Shown: positions 27,572 through 36,728 of the stretch, piece after piece
Layout of the letters: each line of letters begins with the position of its first letter
How positions within the stretch are numbered: position 1 is the first letter of the stretch
Assembly (NCBI GenBank): GCA_016704305.1
Contig: JADJAL010000010.1
Coordinates: 1-64,000 of the forward strand
Source: Haliea sp.
Lineage (GTDB): Bacteria > Pseudomonadota > Gammaproteobacteria > Pseudomonadales > Halieaceae
DNA length: 64,000 nucleotides
Direction of reading: 5' to 3'
Made by a program: the position numbers and the translations under genes
Notes under the pieces: model-generated
What the model was told of the DNA's origin: nothing
Database searches by the model: none
The model's input: the letters and a program-made list of their open reading frames with translations, nothing else

Positions 27572-28717
27572 TTATGTGGATGCCTTGGGTGGTTCGGTGC
27601 TGATCGCCATCAGCACGCCAAAACCGGCGAACAGTGTAACCAAGGCGGTACCGCCAGCGCTCACCAGTGGCAGCGGAACGCCAACCACGGGCAACAAACC
27701 AGCGACCATGCCCATATTAACAAAGATGTACACGAAAAACGTCAGTGTCAGGCTGCCTGCCATCATGCGACCGAAACTGGTTTGTGCATGCGCGCCGATC
27801 CAGAAGCCCCGCAATACAATCAGCAGGTAGATACTCATCAACAGGATAATACCCCGCAGGCCGTGCTCCTCCGCCAGTACGGCGATGATGAAATCTGTAT
27901 GGCTCTCGGGCAGGAAATCCAGGCGCGATTGCGTACTCTGCATCCAGCCTTTGCCTTCCCAGCCGCCTGAACCGATGGCGGTCTTGGATTGAATGATGTT
28001 CCACCCCGACCCCAACTTGTCGCTTTCAGGATTGAACATCGTCAGGATGCGCTGTTTCTGGTACTCCTTCAGCCCGTACAGCCACACCGGCCAGGCCGAT
28101 GCAGCCGCCAGCACCGCAGCCCCAAAAATGTAGCGCCAGCCAATCCCGGCCATGAACAGCACAAACAGCCCGCTCGCCGCAATCAACAGCGACGTGCCGA
28201 GGTCCGGCTGCACCACGATCAGGCCTGCGGGCACCGCCAGAAGAATCACCGCGCCGATGACCGCGAAAAAGCGCGGCGGCAGCACCCTGCCCGCGAGAAA
28301 CCAGGAAACCGCCAGGGGCACTGCCAGTTTCATGATTTCCGCAGGCTGAAAGCGAAAGCCGCCAACTTCCAGCCAGCGCTGGGCACCCTTGGCACCCACA
28401 CCCACCAGCAACACGGCAATCAGCGTCAGCACCCCTACAACATACAGCCACGGTGCCCAGCTGGCGTATTGTTGCAGGCGGATTTGCGCGGCCACGATCA
28501 TGATCGTGAAGGCCAGCAGCAGATAACTTCCCTGGCGGTACACCGCCTCCAGGCTTTGTCCCGAGGCACTGTAGAGCACCAGCAAGCCAAACACGCCGAG
28601 CACCAGCAGCAACAGCAACAACGGCACATCGATGTGAAAGCGCATAACGGCGCTGGGGCGCCTGGCCATGTCGCGCGAACCGTGATGCGGCAGCTGACGT
28701 ACGTAGTCGCCCATCAA
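27572..28717 (-). CDS. rodA: Peptidoglycan glycosyltransferase RodA
   Basis: A SEDS-family polymerase of the elongasome and partner of PBP2. The 381-residue product has about ten membrane helices, with the conserved GVGAKGAQRWLEVGGFRFQP, the PAEIMKLAVPLA segment, and KTAIGSGGWEGKGW followed by FLPESHTDFIIAVLAEE. The start overlaps the mrdA stop by 4 bases (translational coupling). Confidence 0.96.
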   Translation of the reverse strand: MMGDYVRQLPHHGSRDMARRPSAVMRFHIDVPLLLLLLVLGVFGLLVLYSASGQSLEAVYRQGSYLLLAFTIMIVAAQIRLQQYASWAPWLYVVGVLTLIAVLLVGVGAKGAQRWLEVGGFRFQPAEIMKLAVPLAVSWFLAGRVLPPRFFAVIGAVILLAVPAGLIVVQPDLGTSLLIAASGLFVLFMAGIGWRYIFGAAVLAAASAWPVWLYGLKEYQKQRILTMFNPESDKLGSGWNIIQSKTAIGSGGWEGKGWMQSTQSRLDFLPESHTDFIIAVLAEEHGLRGIILLMSIYLLIVLRGFWIGAHAQTSFGRMMAGSLTLTFFVYIFVNMGMVAGLLPVVGVPLPLVSAGGTALVTLFAGFGVLMAISTEPPKAST

Positions 28718-30591
28718 CCCGGCTCCATGGCTGCAACGGGCGCTACCGGCGCAACAGGCTCGGTCGCCAACCAGGTATCAATCACTGCGCGTGCGATAGG
28801 GGACGCCGCCGAACTACCGCCGCCATTCTCCACGATGATACCCACCGCAATGGTCGGCGCCTCGATCGGCGCAAATGCGATGAACAGGCCATGATGGCGG
28901 TGCCTTTCAGCCACCTGCGCCTCGTTGTAGACGGAATTCTGGGCGATGCCGATCACCTGGGCAGTACCTGTCTTACCAGCCATTTCATACAAAATGCCTT
29001 TGGCCAATGCTTTCGCCGTGCCTCTTTGACCGTGCACCACCTCGCGCATCCCGTCAAAGACCGCATCCCAATATTCGGGTGGTGCTTCAAGCGGCGCAAG
29101 TTGTGGCGCCGGTAGCGGCTCGCCATCCACTGCCATCACCAGGCGCGGCACCCTGCGCTGTCCCCGACTTGCCATCACGCTGGTGGCTACCGCAAGTTGC
29201 AGCGGTGATGCCAACATATACCCCTGGCCGATGCCGGCGCTGATCGTCTCGCCGGGGTACCAGGATTGCGCCATCGCCGCGCGCTTCCACTGCGTGGACG
29301 GCAACACTCCCGTGCGCTCATTGGTGGTATCGATGCCGGTGCGCTCACCAAAGCCAAACGGCAGCAGATAGTCGTGCATGCGGTCGATCGTCAGGCGGCG
29401 CGCGAGATCATAGAAATACACGTCGCAGGATTCGGCGATCGCCATTTTCATATTCACACTGTACGCATGGCCGGTGCCCGTAACCCGCAAAATCCAGTCG
29501 CGGTACTTGCGCGAATCGCCCGGCAGGCTGTACCACCCCGGATCGCGCACTGTGGACTGCGGATTGACCAGACCGGACAACAACCCTGCCATGGCCATGA
29601 ACGGCTTGATGGTGGAGCCGGGAGGATAGGTACCCTGGATGGCACGGTTGAACAGCGGAACGTCGAGTGAATCACGCAGCGCGGAGTATTCGCTGGAACT
29701 GATGCCGTTCACAAACAGGTTGGTGTCAAACCCCGGTGTCGACACCAGCGCCAGCAGGCCGCCGGTGCGGGGATCAATAGCGACCACCGCGCCGCGCCGA
29801 TCACCCAACGCTTCAAATGCGGCCAGTTGGATGTTGTAGTCCAGTGACAGCGTGAGATCCCTGCCGCGCTCGGGCGCAATCCGCTCCAGCACACGCAACA
29901 CGCGTCCGTGGGCGTTGCTCTCGACATTCTGGTAGCCGACATGCCCGTGCAGGATGTCCTCGTAGTACTTCTCTATGCCGACCTTGCCCACGTGGAAGGT
30001 ACCGCGATAATCGGTCTCATCCAGTTCCTGTGCTTCCTGCTCATTGATGCGCCCGACATAGCCCAGCGCGTGGGAAAACAATTCGCCATGCGGGTAGTGC
30101 CGCAACAATTGTGCCTCTACCACCACGCCCGGCAGGCGGAAGCGGTTGACGGCGAGACGGGCACGTTCTTCTTCGGTCAGCCGAAAACGCAGCGGCACCG
30201 GCTCATAGGGGCGGGTGCGGTAGAGTTTCTTGCGGAAAGTCTCTATATCGCCATCCGACACCGGCAGAATCGCTTGCAGGTCCACCAGCGTCGCCTCCAG
30301 GTCGGGCACCCGTTCGCGCATGATGGACAGCATGTAGCTGGGGCGATTGTCCGCCAGCAGGACACCGTTGCGGTCATAAATCAGGCCGCGACGGGGCGGG
30401 AGTGGTTGCAACTGCACCCGATTGCGCTCGGACTGCGTGCGGTAGATCTCGTACTCAGTAACCTGCAGCGTGTAGTAACGCATCAGGATCACGCCCAGCA
30501 AAATCATCACGAGTCCCACCGCGATGATCGTGCGCGTGCCATACACACGCGACTCGAGCTGCGGATCCTTTAAATCGAATTGCGGTAGCAT
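28714..30591 (-). CDS. mrdA: Penicillin-binding protein 2 (MrdA)
   Basis: The elongation-specific transpeptidase, 625 residues: N-terminal membrane anchor (~20-40), pedestal domain, SxxK in PPGSTIKPFMAMAG, SxN-type AESCDVYFYDLAR, and KTG in AGKTGTAQVIG. A short Val/Ala/Pro tail closes the protein (EPVAPVAPVAAMEPG). It forms a unit with rodA. Confidence 0.96.
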   Translation of the reverse strand: MLPQFDLKDPQLESRVYGTRTIIAVGLVMILLGVILMRYYTLQVTEYEIYRTQSERNRVQLQPLPPRRGLIYDRNGVLLADNRPSYMLSIMRERVPDLEATLVDLQAILPVSDGDIETFRKKLYRTRPYEPVPLRFRLTEEERARLAVNRFRLPGVVVEAQLLRHYPHGELFSHALGYVGRINEQEAQELDETDYRGTFHVGKVGIEKYYEDILHGHVGYQNVESNAHGRVLRVLERIAPERGRDLTLSLDYNIQLAAFEALGDRRGAVVAIDPRTGGLLALVSTPGFDTNLFVNGISSSEYSALRDSLDVPLFNRAIQGTYPPGSTIKPFMAMAGLLSGLVNPQSTVRDPGWYSLPGDSRKYRDWILRVTGTGHAYSVNMKMAIAESCDVYFYDLARRLTIDRMHDYLLPFGFGERTGIDTTNERTGVLPSTQWKRAAMAQSWYPGETISAGIGQGYMLASPLQLAVATSVMASRGQRRVPRLVMAVDGEPLPAPQLAPLEAPPEYWDAVFDGMREVVHGQRGTAKALAKGILYEMAGKTGTAQVIGIAQNSVYNEAQVAERHRHHGLFIAFAPIEAPTIAVGIIVENGGGSSAASPIARAVIDTWLATEPVAPVAPVAAMEPG

Positions 30592-30634
30592 GAAAGCGGC
30601 TTGGTGCCCTTTACGGCATTGAAGGGGGTAAACA

Positions 30635-31105
30635 CTAGGCGCGATGATACGGGTGGTTGACCGTGATTGTCCAAGCCCGATACAACTGCTCCGCCAACAG
30701 CACCCGCACCAGCGGATGGGGCAGGGTTAAATCACTGAGCGACCAACACAGATCGGCGCGTGCAAGGCAAGCCGGGGACAGGCCATCAGGCCCGCCGATC
30801 AGGAGATTGTAGTTGTCCCCCGACATCTGCCAGGCCGCCAGTTGCCGCGCCAGCTCTTCCGTGGATACCCGTTTGCCCTGCACATCCAGTGCAACCACGC
30901 GCTCACCAGCGGGAATGGCCTTCAGTATTTGCTCACCTTCGGCCGCACACACCGACGCCGCAGAGACATCCTTGCCGCGCCTGGCCAGCGGGATCTCGCG
31001 CCAGAGGACTTGCAATTCCCGTGGCAGGCGCCTGGTGTATTCGGTAATGCCCTGCTCAACCCACGCGGGCATCCGCGTGCCCACGGCGATAATACTGATA
31101 CGCAT
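30635..31105 (-). CDS. rlmH: 23S rRNA pseudouridine-1915 N3-methyltransferase RlmH
   Basis: A SPOUT-class methyltransferase acting on helix 69 of 23S rRNA. It has 156 residues, SAM-site FLIGGPDGLSP-like LLIGGPDGLSPACLA, and a C-terminal knot with LTLPHPLVRVLLAEQLYRAW and NHPYHR. It overlaps rsfS by 1 base in the usual rsfS-rlmH-mrdA-rodA order. Confidence 0.96.
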   Translation of the reverse strand: MRISIIAVGTRMPAWVEQGITEYTRRLPRELQVLWREIPLARRGKDVSAASVCAAEGEQILKAIPAGERVVALDVQGKRVSTEELARQLAAWQMSGDNYNLLIGGPDGLSPACLARADLCWSLSDLTLPHPLVRVLLAEQLYRAWTITVNHPYHRA

Positions 31106-31440
31106 CAGCTGATGGCTTCAGGGACTGTCCACAGGCGTTCCAGATCGTAAAAGTCCCGGGTGGCCGGCAACATGACGTGCACCACGACGTCGCCGAAATC
31201 CACCAGCACCCATTCGCCCGCATCCTCGCCCTCTGTGCCCATGGGCGCCATGCCCTGCTTCTTCGCCTCCACCGACGCATGGCTGGCGAGCGATTTGACA
31301 TGGCGATTGGAGGTGCCGCTGGTGATGACCATGAAGTCCATGACATCCGTCAATGGCCGCACATCCAGCGTGACGGTATTGACGGCCTTGAGATCGTCCA
31401 GCGCCGCGACGATGTACTGTGCGAACTGTTCAGATTCCAT
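31105..31440 (-). CDS. rsfS: Ribosomal silencing factor RsfS
   Basis: Binds ribosomal protein L14 and blocks subunit joining in stationary phase. It has 111 residues and the family core VLVDFGDVVVHVMLPATRDFYDLERLW. It is flanked by nadD upstream and rlmH downstream, the standard arrangement. Confidence 0.96.
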   Translation of the reverse strand: MESEQFAQYIVAALDDLKAVNTVTLDVRPLTDVMDFMVITSGTSNRHVKSLASHASVEAKKQGMAPMGTEGEDAGEWVLVDFGDVVVHVMLPATRDFYDLERLWTVPEAIS

Positions 31441-31482
31441 GGGGCAGTTTTACTTTGACATTCATAAAGGGCGATCCTGTGG

Positions 31483-32142
31483 TTAACGATAAAGTGTGTG
31501 CGCTTCAATATAGTCCAACACCGACTGCGGCAGCAGGTAGCGCGCTGACCGCCCGGCGGCCAGTATCTCGCGAATCTCCGTGGATGAGATGGCCAGCGGG
31601 CGCAGCTCCTCGATAGTAATACACCCCGCCTCTCGCTGCCGCAAACACTGCGGGTCATCCACCCGGTGTTCATGCAGCCACTGCGCTGCCTCGCCGCTGC
31701 GTGGCAGCGCCCAACCGGGACGCGCGATGACAACAATGTGGGCCCAGTCCAGCAGCTCCTGCCAGCGGTGCCACTGCGTGATGCCGAGTACGGCGTCGCA
31801 GCCCATCACCAGGCACAGGCCGGTGCCGCTGCCAAGTTCAGCGCGCAGTTCGATCAGGCTGTCTATGGTATAGGATTTGCCCGCGCGCTTGAGTTCGCGC
31901 GCATCGCACACCAGGCGCGCCTCGCCAGCGACGGCGATCTCCACCATGGCCGCGCGGTGGAACGCGCTGCATTGGGGAACGTCGCGGTGAGGCGGCTCGG
32001 CGCTCGGCATCAGGCGCAACTGCGCCAGCTGCAAACGCTCCACCAACTCCAGCGCGGAGCGCAAATGTCCGTAGTGCACGGGATTAAAGGTACCACCGAG
32101 GATTCCCACCAGGGGCAACGTGGGTGAACCGAGCGCACTCAA
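31483..32142 (-). CDS. nadD: Nicotinate-nucleotide adenylyltransferase NadD
   Basis: Adenylates nicotinate mononucleotide in NAD synthesis. It has 219 residues, nucleotide-binding GILGGTFNPVHYGHLRSALE with the HxGH-type motif, and ISSTEIREILAAGRSARYLLP near the C-terminus. The start overlaps the proA stop by 4 bases. Confidence 0.96.
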   Translation of the reverse strand: MSALGSPTLPLVGILGGTFNPVHYGHLRSALELVERLQLAQLRLMPSAEPPHRDVPQCSAFHRAAMVEIAVAGEARLVCDARELKRAGKSYTIDSLIELRAELGSGTGLCLVMGCDAVLGITQWHRWQELLDWAHIVVIARPGWALPRSGEAAQWLHEHRVDDPQCLRQREAGCITIEELRPLAISSTEIREILAAGRSARYLLPQSVLDYIEAHTLYR

Positions 32143-33425
32143 GTGCGAATCTGCCCCTCGCCGAGCACCACGAATTTCTGTGTGGTCAGCCCTTCCAGGC
32201 CAACCGGCCCGCGCGCGTGCAGTTTGTCGGTGGAAATGCCAATCTCGGCGCCCAGCCCGTACTCAAAGCCGTCGGCCATGCGCGTGGACGTATTGACCAT
32301 GACCGAGCTGGAATCCACTTCCCGCAGGAAGCGCATCGCGCGTGCGTGCTCCTGCGTGACGATACTGTCGGTATGCTGGGAGCTGTAGGTGTTGATATGT
32401 TCGATCGCCGCGTCCAGGCCCGTCACGACACGCACCGCCAGAATCGGCGCGAGGTACTCCTCGCGCCAATCCTGCTCGCTGGCCTCCCTGGCAGCGGGCA
32501 TCCACGCACGTGCGCGCGCACAGGCGCGCAACTCCACCCCCGCCTCGGCATACGCCTGCGCGAGCCGCGGCAATACCGCAGCCGCCTTGGACTCGGCCAC
32601 CAGCAGCGTCTCCATCGTATTACAGGTGCCGTAGCGCTGTGTCTTGGCGTTGATCGCGATGCTGACGGCCATATCGTCCTCCGCGAAGTCGTCTATATAC
32701 ACGTGGCACACGCCGTCCAGGTGCTTGATGACGGGCACCCTGGCATCGCGGCTGATCCGCTCGATCAAGCCTTTGCCACCGCGCGGCACGATGACATCCA
32801 CATATTCCGGCATCGTGATCAAGTGCCCCACGGCGGCCCGATCCGCAGTGGCCACAACCTGGATGCTCGCCGCCGGCAATCCCGCAGCCTGCAGGCCCTG
32901 TTGCAGGCAAGCGGCTATCGCACAATTGGAGGCCAGCGCCTCGGAGCCGCCGCGCAGGATCGTTGCATTGCCGGACTTGAGGCACAGGCTGGCCGCTTCC
33001 ACCGTCACATTGGGCCGGGACTCATAAATAATGCCGATTACACCCAGCGGCACGCGCATGCGGCCGACCTGGATACCGCTGGGCATGCTGCGCATGTCCG
33101 CGATACTGCCCACCGGATCCGGTAACGCCACCACCTGGCGCAGGCCTTCCAGCATCGCATCGATGCGTGCGGGCGTCAGTTCCAGCCGGTCCAACAGCGG
33201 TGCCTCGAGTGCGTTCGCGCGTCCCTGTTCCAGATCCTGGCGGTTGGCCTCGATCAGGCTGTCGCGCGCGCCATCAAGCGCGTCGTGCACGGCGAGCAGG
33301 GCACGGTTGCGCACCGCCGTCGGCGACGCCGCCACAATGCGCGACGCCGCGCGCGCGGCGCTGCCCAACTCAATCATGTACTGCTCGATATTCATTTGCG
33401 GATCAACTGTCATCAGAGACGTCAC
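32139..33425 (-). CDS. proA: Gamma-glutamyl phosphate reductase
   Basis: The second step of proline synthesis, NADPH-dependent. It is intact at 428 residues, with catalytic Cys in RYGTCNTMETLLV, cofactor region GVIGIIYESRPNVTVEAASL, and the conserved HTDSIVTQ near the C-terminus. It heads the run of minus-strand genes down to lipB. The longest frame starts at 33425, with other Met codons shortly after. Confidence 0.96.
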   Translation of the reverse strand: MTSLMTVDPQMNIEQYMIELGSAARAASRIVAASPTAVRNRALLAVHDALDGARDSLIEANRQDLEQGRANALEAPLLDRLELTPARIDAMLEGLRQVVALPDPVGSIADMRSMPSGIQVGRMRVPLGVIGIIYESRPNVTVEAASLCLKSGNATILRGGSEALASNCAIAACLQQGLQAAGLPAASIQVVATADRAAVGHLITMPEYVDVIVPRGGKGLIERISRDARVPVIKHLDGVCHVYIDDFAEDDMAVSIAINAKTQRYGTCNTMETLLVAESKAAAVLPRLAQAYAEAGVELRACARARAWMPAAREASEQDWREEYLAPILAVRVVTGLDAAIEHINTYSSQHTDSIVTQEHARAMRFLREVDSSSVMVNTSTRMADGFEYGLGAEIGISTDKLHARGPVGLEGLTTQKFVVLGEGQIRT

Positions 33426-33514
33426 TGCAGACCTGCCGTGGCGAACACAAAGCGGCGATTATACCCGATGCATCAAGGGGATGTGCTAAGCTCCCGGCCG
33501 AAATTCTCACAGGA

Positions 33515-34180
33515 ATGACGATGGCTCCGACGCCTGTTGCGACTATTAATACGCTCCCCGAGCTGGAATTTTTTTACGATTGCTCCAGCCCCTGGACCTA
33601 CTTTGCCTTCACTCGCATTATTCCCATGATGGCGCGGCTGGCGCTGCCGATACGCTGGCGGCCCATTCTCGTCGGCGGCGTGTTCAACGCCGTCAACCAG
33701 GAGCTCTACGCGGCCCGCGAGGCCATGTTCAACAGCCCGGACAGTGCGCGCCTGAAGTACTTCATCAAGGACATGCAGGACTGGGCGCGGCTGTGCGGTG
33801 TGTCTGCCCAGATGCCGCCCGGGCACCCAATCAGCAGCGTCAAAGCCATGCGCGGGGCCTTTTATGCCGAAGAACAGGGCGTGCTGGTGCCGTATTCGCA
33901 GGCGGTGTTTGCCACCTACTGGGGCGGCGCTAACCCGGATATCGCCAGTGATGAGGTGCTCGCCGCGATTTGTGCGCAGGTGGGCCTGGACGCGCCGGGC
34001 TTTTTCCACGCCATCAACCAACCGGCATATAAGGATCGCCTCAGGCGCAATACCGACGAACTCATCGCGCGCGGCGGTTTTGGCTCACCGACGCTATTTA
34101 TCAATGGCGACGACATGTACTTCGGCAATGATCGCCTGGAACTGGTGGAACACGGGCTGCGCAGCCTGCTAGCAGCCTAA
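33515..34180 (+). CDS. DsbA-family protein, 2-hydroxychromene-2-carboxylate isomerase-like
   Basis: A thioredoxin-fold protein of about 221 residues with a kappa-GST-like arrangement. The active-site segment FYDCSSPWTYFAF has Ser in place of CxxC, and the end carries RGGFGSPTLFINGDDMYFGNDRLELV. The start ATG 33515 lies 3 bases after an AGGA site; ATG 33521 is an alternative. Homologues isomerise aromatic ring-cleavage intermediates or act on glutathione conjugates; the substrate here is unknown. It is convergent with the peroxiredoxin gene. Confidence 0.85.
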   Translation: MTMAPTPVATINTLPELEFFYDCSSPWTYFAFTRIIPMMARLALPIRWRPILVGGVFNAVNQELYAAREAMFNSPDSARLKYFIKDMQDWARLCGVSAQMPPGHPISSVKAMRGAFYAEEQGVLVPYSQAVFATYWGGANPDIASDEVLAAICAQVGLDAPGFFHAINQPAYKDRLRRNTDELIARGGFGSPTLFINGDDMYFGNDRLELVEHGLRSLLAA

Positions 34181-34203
34181 AAAAAAGCGGGCACTGGGCC
34201 CGC
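34179..34203 (-). terminator. Rho-independent terminator of the peroxiredoxin gene
   Basis: On the minus strand GCGGGC-CCAGT-GCCCGC is followed by a run of eight T residues. It lies 25 bases past the peroxiredoxin stop and overlaps the stop of the convergent gene ending at 34180. Confidence 0.88.
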
Positions 34204-34227
34204 AACTTGAACCTGTAAATGGACTGC

Positions 34228-34830
34228 TTACAGCGCCTCGGCGTGCTTTGACAGGTACGCAGCGACACCATCCGGCGACGCGTTCATGCCTTTGTCGCCT
34301 TTCTTCCAACCCGCCGGACACACTTCGCCGTGCTGGTCGGTGAATTGCAGCGCCTCGACCAGGCGAATCAACTCGTCGATGTTGCGGCCCAACGGCAGGT
34401 CGTTGACCAGCTGAGCGCGCACATTCCCTTGCGGGTCGATGATGAAGGCGCCACGGAAAGCCACGCCACCGGCGCTTTCCACATCGTAGGCACGGCAGAT
34501 ATCGTGGTTGATGTCAGCCGCCATCGTGTAGCTCACCGCGCCGATACCGCCGTCGTTTACCGACGTGTTGCGCCAGGCGTTGTGCGTAAACTGGGAATCG
34601 ATGGACACGGCCACCACTTCTACACCCAGCTCGCGGAATTTGTCCATGCGGTGGTCCAGAGCAATCAGCTCCGAAGGGCACACGAAAGTGAAATCCAACG
34701 GGTAAAAGAACACCAGGCCGTATTTGCCCGCCATCGCCTCTGAACGCTTGTAGGAATCAACGATTTCCCCCGTTCCGAGTACCGCGGCGACATTAAAATC
34801 CGGTGCCGGCTTACCAACTAAAACGCCCAT
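34228..34830 (-). CDS. 2-Cys peroxiredoxin (AhpC/Prx1 type)
   Basis: Reduces H2O2 and organic peroxides. The 200-residue product has the peroxidatic Cys in PLDFTFVCPSELIAL and the resolving Cys in HGEVCPAGWKKGDKGM. It ends with a longer AhpC-like tail. It has its own terminator, and an OxyR-like palindrome sits 120 bases upstream. grxD is the next upstream gene on the same strand. Confidence 0.95.
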   Translation of the reverse strand: MGVLVGKPAPDFNVAAVLGTGEIVDSYKRSEAMAGKYGLVFFYPLDFTFVCPSELIALDHRMDKFRELGVEVVAVSIDSQFTHNAWRNTSVNDGGIGAVSYTMAADINHDICRAYDVESAGGVAFRGAFIIDPQGNVRAQLVNDLPLGRNIDELIRLVEALQFTDQHGEVCPAGWKKGDKGMNASPDGVAAYLSKHAEAL

Positions 34831-34948
34831 GTAGTCTTACTCCTCTGTAGTACATCCAATTACGCCATCTCCGGATGGGATGGCGCGCTTGGGGAGAATA
34901 CTACACAGGCCGCTTGATATCGCCTATTCAATTATCGCCATAGCTTTG

Positions 34949-34963
34949 ATAGCGAAACGCTAT
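34949..34963. promoter_or_regulatory. OxyR-like half-site upstream of peroxiredoxin
   Basis: ATAGCGAAACGCTAT fits ATAG-N7-CTAT, half of the OxyR consensus, and is a near-perfect palindrome. The second expected half, to the left, is degenerate. It lies 119-133 bases before the peroxiredoxin start, a fitting place, but the assignment is inference. Confidence 0.4.
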
Positions 34964-35002
34964 GCTCCAATGGCGTGGCGAGTTGGCCCTCTATTCGTGG
35001 GT

Positions 35003-35332
35003 TTACTCTGCCGCCGGGGCGGTGGCGCCTTCCTTGATCAGCGCTTGCAACTCGCCGCTCTCATACATCTCGGTGACGATGTCACAGCCGCCGACCAACT
35101 CGCCATTCACCCACAGCTGGGGAAAGGTAGGCCAGTTGGCATACTCGGGTAGCGTGGCGCGAATGTCGGGATTGCTCAGGATGTCCACGTACGCGAAACG
35201 CTCACCGCAGGCCATCAGCGCTTCGACGGTGCGTGCGGAAAATCCGCATTGTGGCGCGTTGGGAGAGCCTTTCATGTACAACAAAATCCTGTTACTCGCG
35301 ATCTGCTCTTTGATTGTCTCGATAATATCCAT
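35003..35332 (-). CDS. grxD: Monothiol glutaredoxin GrxD
   Basis: A CGFS-type glutaredoxin involved in Fe-S cluster transfer. It has 109 residues with MKGSPNAPQCGFSARTVEAL, FPQLWVNGELVGGCDI and a short acidic/Ala tail. It is divergent from argD. Confidence 0.96.
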   Translation of the reverse strand: MDIIETIKEQIASNRILLYMKGSPNAPQCGFSARTVEALMACGERFAYVDILSNPDIRATLPEYANWPTFPQLWVNGELVGGCDIVTEMYESGELQALIKEGATAPAAE

Positions 35333-35531
35333 CGTTCGTCCTGTCTATTTGCTATTTGTTGAAGCCCGCCGGGCCGTCTGTTTCAGCTTGCGGTTGCCAT
35401 GTTAACCCAATCTGCCGCCAAATTGCTCGTGCCCAGTGCACGCAGATTGCCAATCCTGTCCCACCTCGCTATAGTTGCCCGTTTCGAGGCAGCTCCAGCT
35501 GCCTTTTTGCGTTTTTGGGAGGAGCGGAATC

Positions 35532-36698
35532 ATGTCGGCGCTGATGCAGACGTACGCCAGGCTACCAGTGACATTCAGTCACGGCGAGGGAGTGTACCTC
35601 TTTGACACTGACGGGCGCCGCTATCTGGACGGCATCGCCGGCATCGCAGTCAACGGATTGGGCCATGCGCATCCAGCGGTTACGGCGGCCATTCGCGCGC
35701 AGGCCGACAAGCTGGTCCACACTTCGAATCTCTATCGCATCGCAGCGCAGGAACAACTCGGCACGGCACTGACCCAGGTTGCCGATATGGAGAACTGTTT
35801 CTTTGGCAATTCCGGCGCGGAAGCCAACGAGGCCGCGATCAAGCTGGCGCGGCTGTACGGGCATACGCGCGGCATCAAGAAGCCCGCCATCGTCGTGCTC
35901 GAGGGCGCTTTCCACGGGCGCACGCTGGCGACGCTCAGCGCCACCGGCAACCGCAAGATACAGGCGGGTTTTGAACCGCTGGTGTCCGGCTTCGTGCGCG
36001 CGCCGCGCAACGACATCGAGGCGTTGCGACACATCGCCGCCAACAATCCCGACGTCGTGGCGTTCCTGGCGGAACCCATACAGGGCGAGAGTGGCGTCCA
36101 GGTGCTGGACCCACTGTACCTGCAGGCCGCGCGGGAAATTTGCAGCAAGGAAGAGTGGCTGTTCATGCTCGATGAGGTGCAAACCGGCAACGGCCGCACC
36201 GGCACCTATTTTGCCTGCCAGGGCCTTGATCTGGTGCCGGATGTCGTCACCACGGCCAAGGGCCTGGGCAATGGCGTGCCGATTGGCGCCTGCCTTGCGC
36301 GCGGCACCGCAGCACAGGTGTTTGGCGCCGGACAACACGGCTCCACCTTTGGCGGCAACCCGCTGGCCTGCGCGGCCGGACTGGCCGTGATCAACACCAT
36401 CCGCCAGGACGGTTTGCAGGCCAACGCGATCGCCATGGGGCAGCTGATTACCGATACCCTGCGCGCCGAATGCGCCGGTGCAAAGCAATTGGTCGAGATT
36501 CGTGGCAAGGGGCTGATGCTGGGCATTGAACTGCGCAAGGATTGCGGCGAGCTGGTGCAGCGCGCGATGGACGCGGGCCTGCTGATCAATGTCGCCGGTG
36601 GCAACACCATCCGTTTGCTGCCGCCCCTGGTCATCAACGCGCAGGAGGCGCGCGATCTCGCCATTGGCGTCGCCGAACTGATTCGGAATTTCGACTGA
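35532..36698 (+). CDS. argD: Acetylornithine aminotransferase
   Basis: A PLP enzyme of arginine synthesis (388 residues from this start). ATG 35532 is preceded by GGGAGGAG. The frame extends upstream to 35475 without conserved residues. Features are FFGNSGAEANEAAIKLAR, AFHGRTLATLSATGN, LDEVQTGNGRTG, and the PLP lysine in TTAKGLGNGVPIGA. argF follows 30 bases later, making an argD-argF unit as in pseudomonads. Confidence 0.95.
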   Translation: MSALMQTYARLPVTFSHGEGVYLFDTDGRRYLDGIAGIAVNGLGHAHPAVTAAIRAQADKLVHTSNLYRIAAQEQLGTALTQVADMENCFFGNSGAEANEAAIKLARLYGHTRGIKKPAIVVLEGAFHGRTLATLSATGNRKIQAGFEPLVSGFVRAPRNDIEALRHIAANNPDVVAFLAEPIQGESGVQVLDPLYLQAAREICSKEEWLFMLDEVQTGNGRTGTYFACQGLDLVPDVVTTAKGLGNGVPIGACLARGTAAQVFGAGQHGSTFGGNPLACAAGLAVINTIRQDGLQANAIAMGQLITDTLRAECAGAKQLVEIRGKGLMLGIELRKDCGELVQRAMDAGLLINVAGGNTIRLLPPLVINAQEARDLAIGVAELIRNFD

Positions 36699-36728
36699 GC
36701 CCCCTTTCCGGGCGCAACAGGACAGGCC

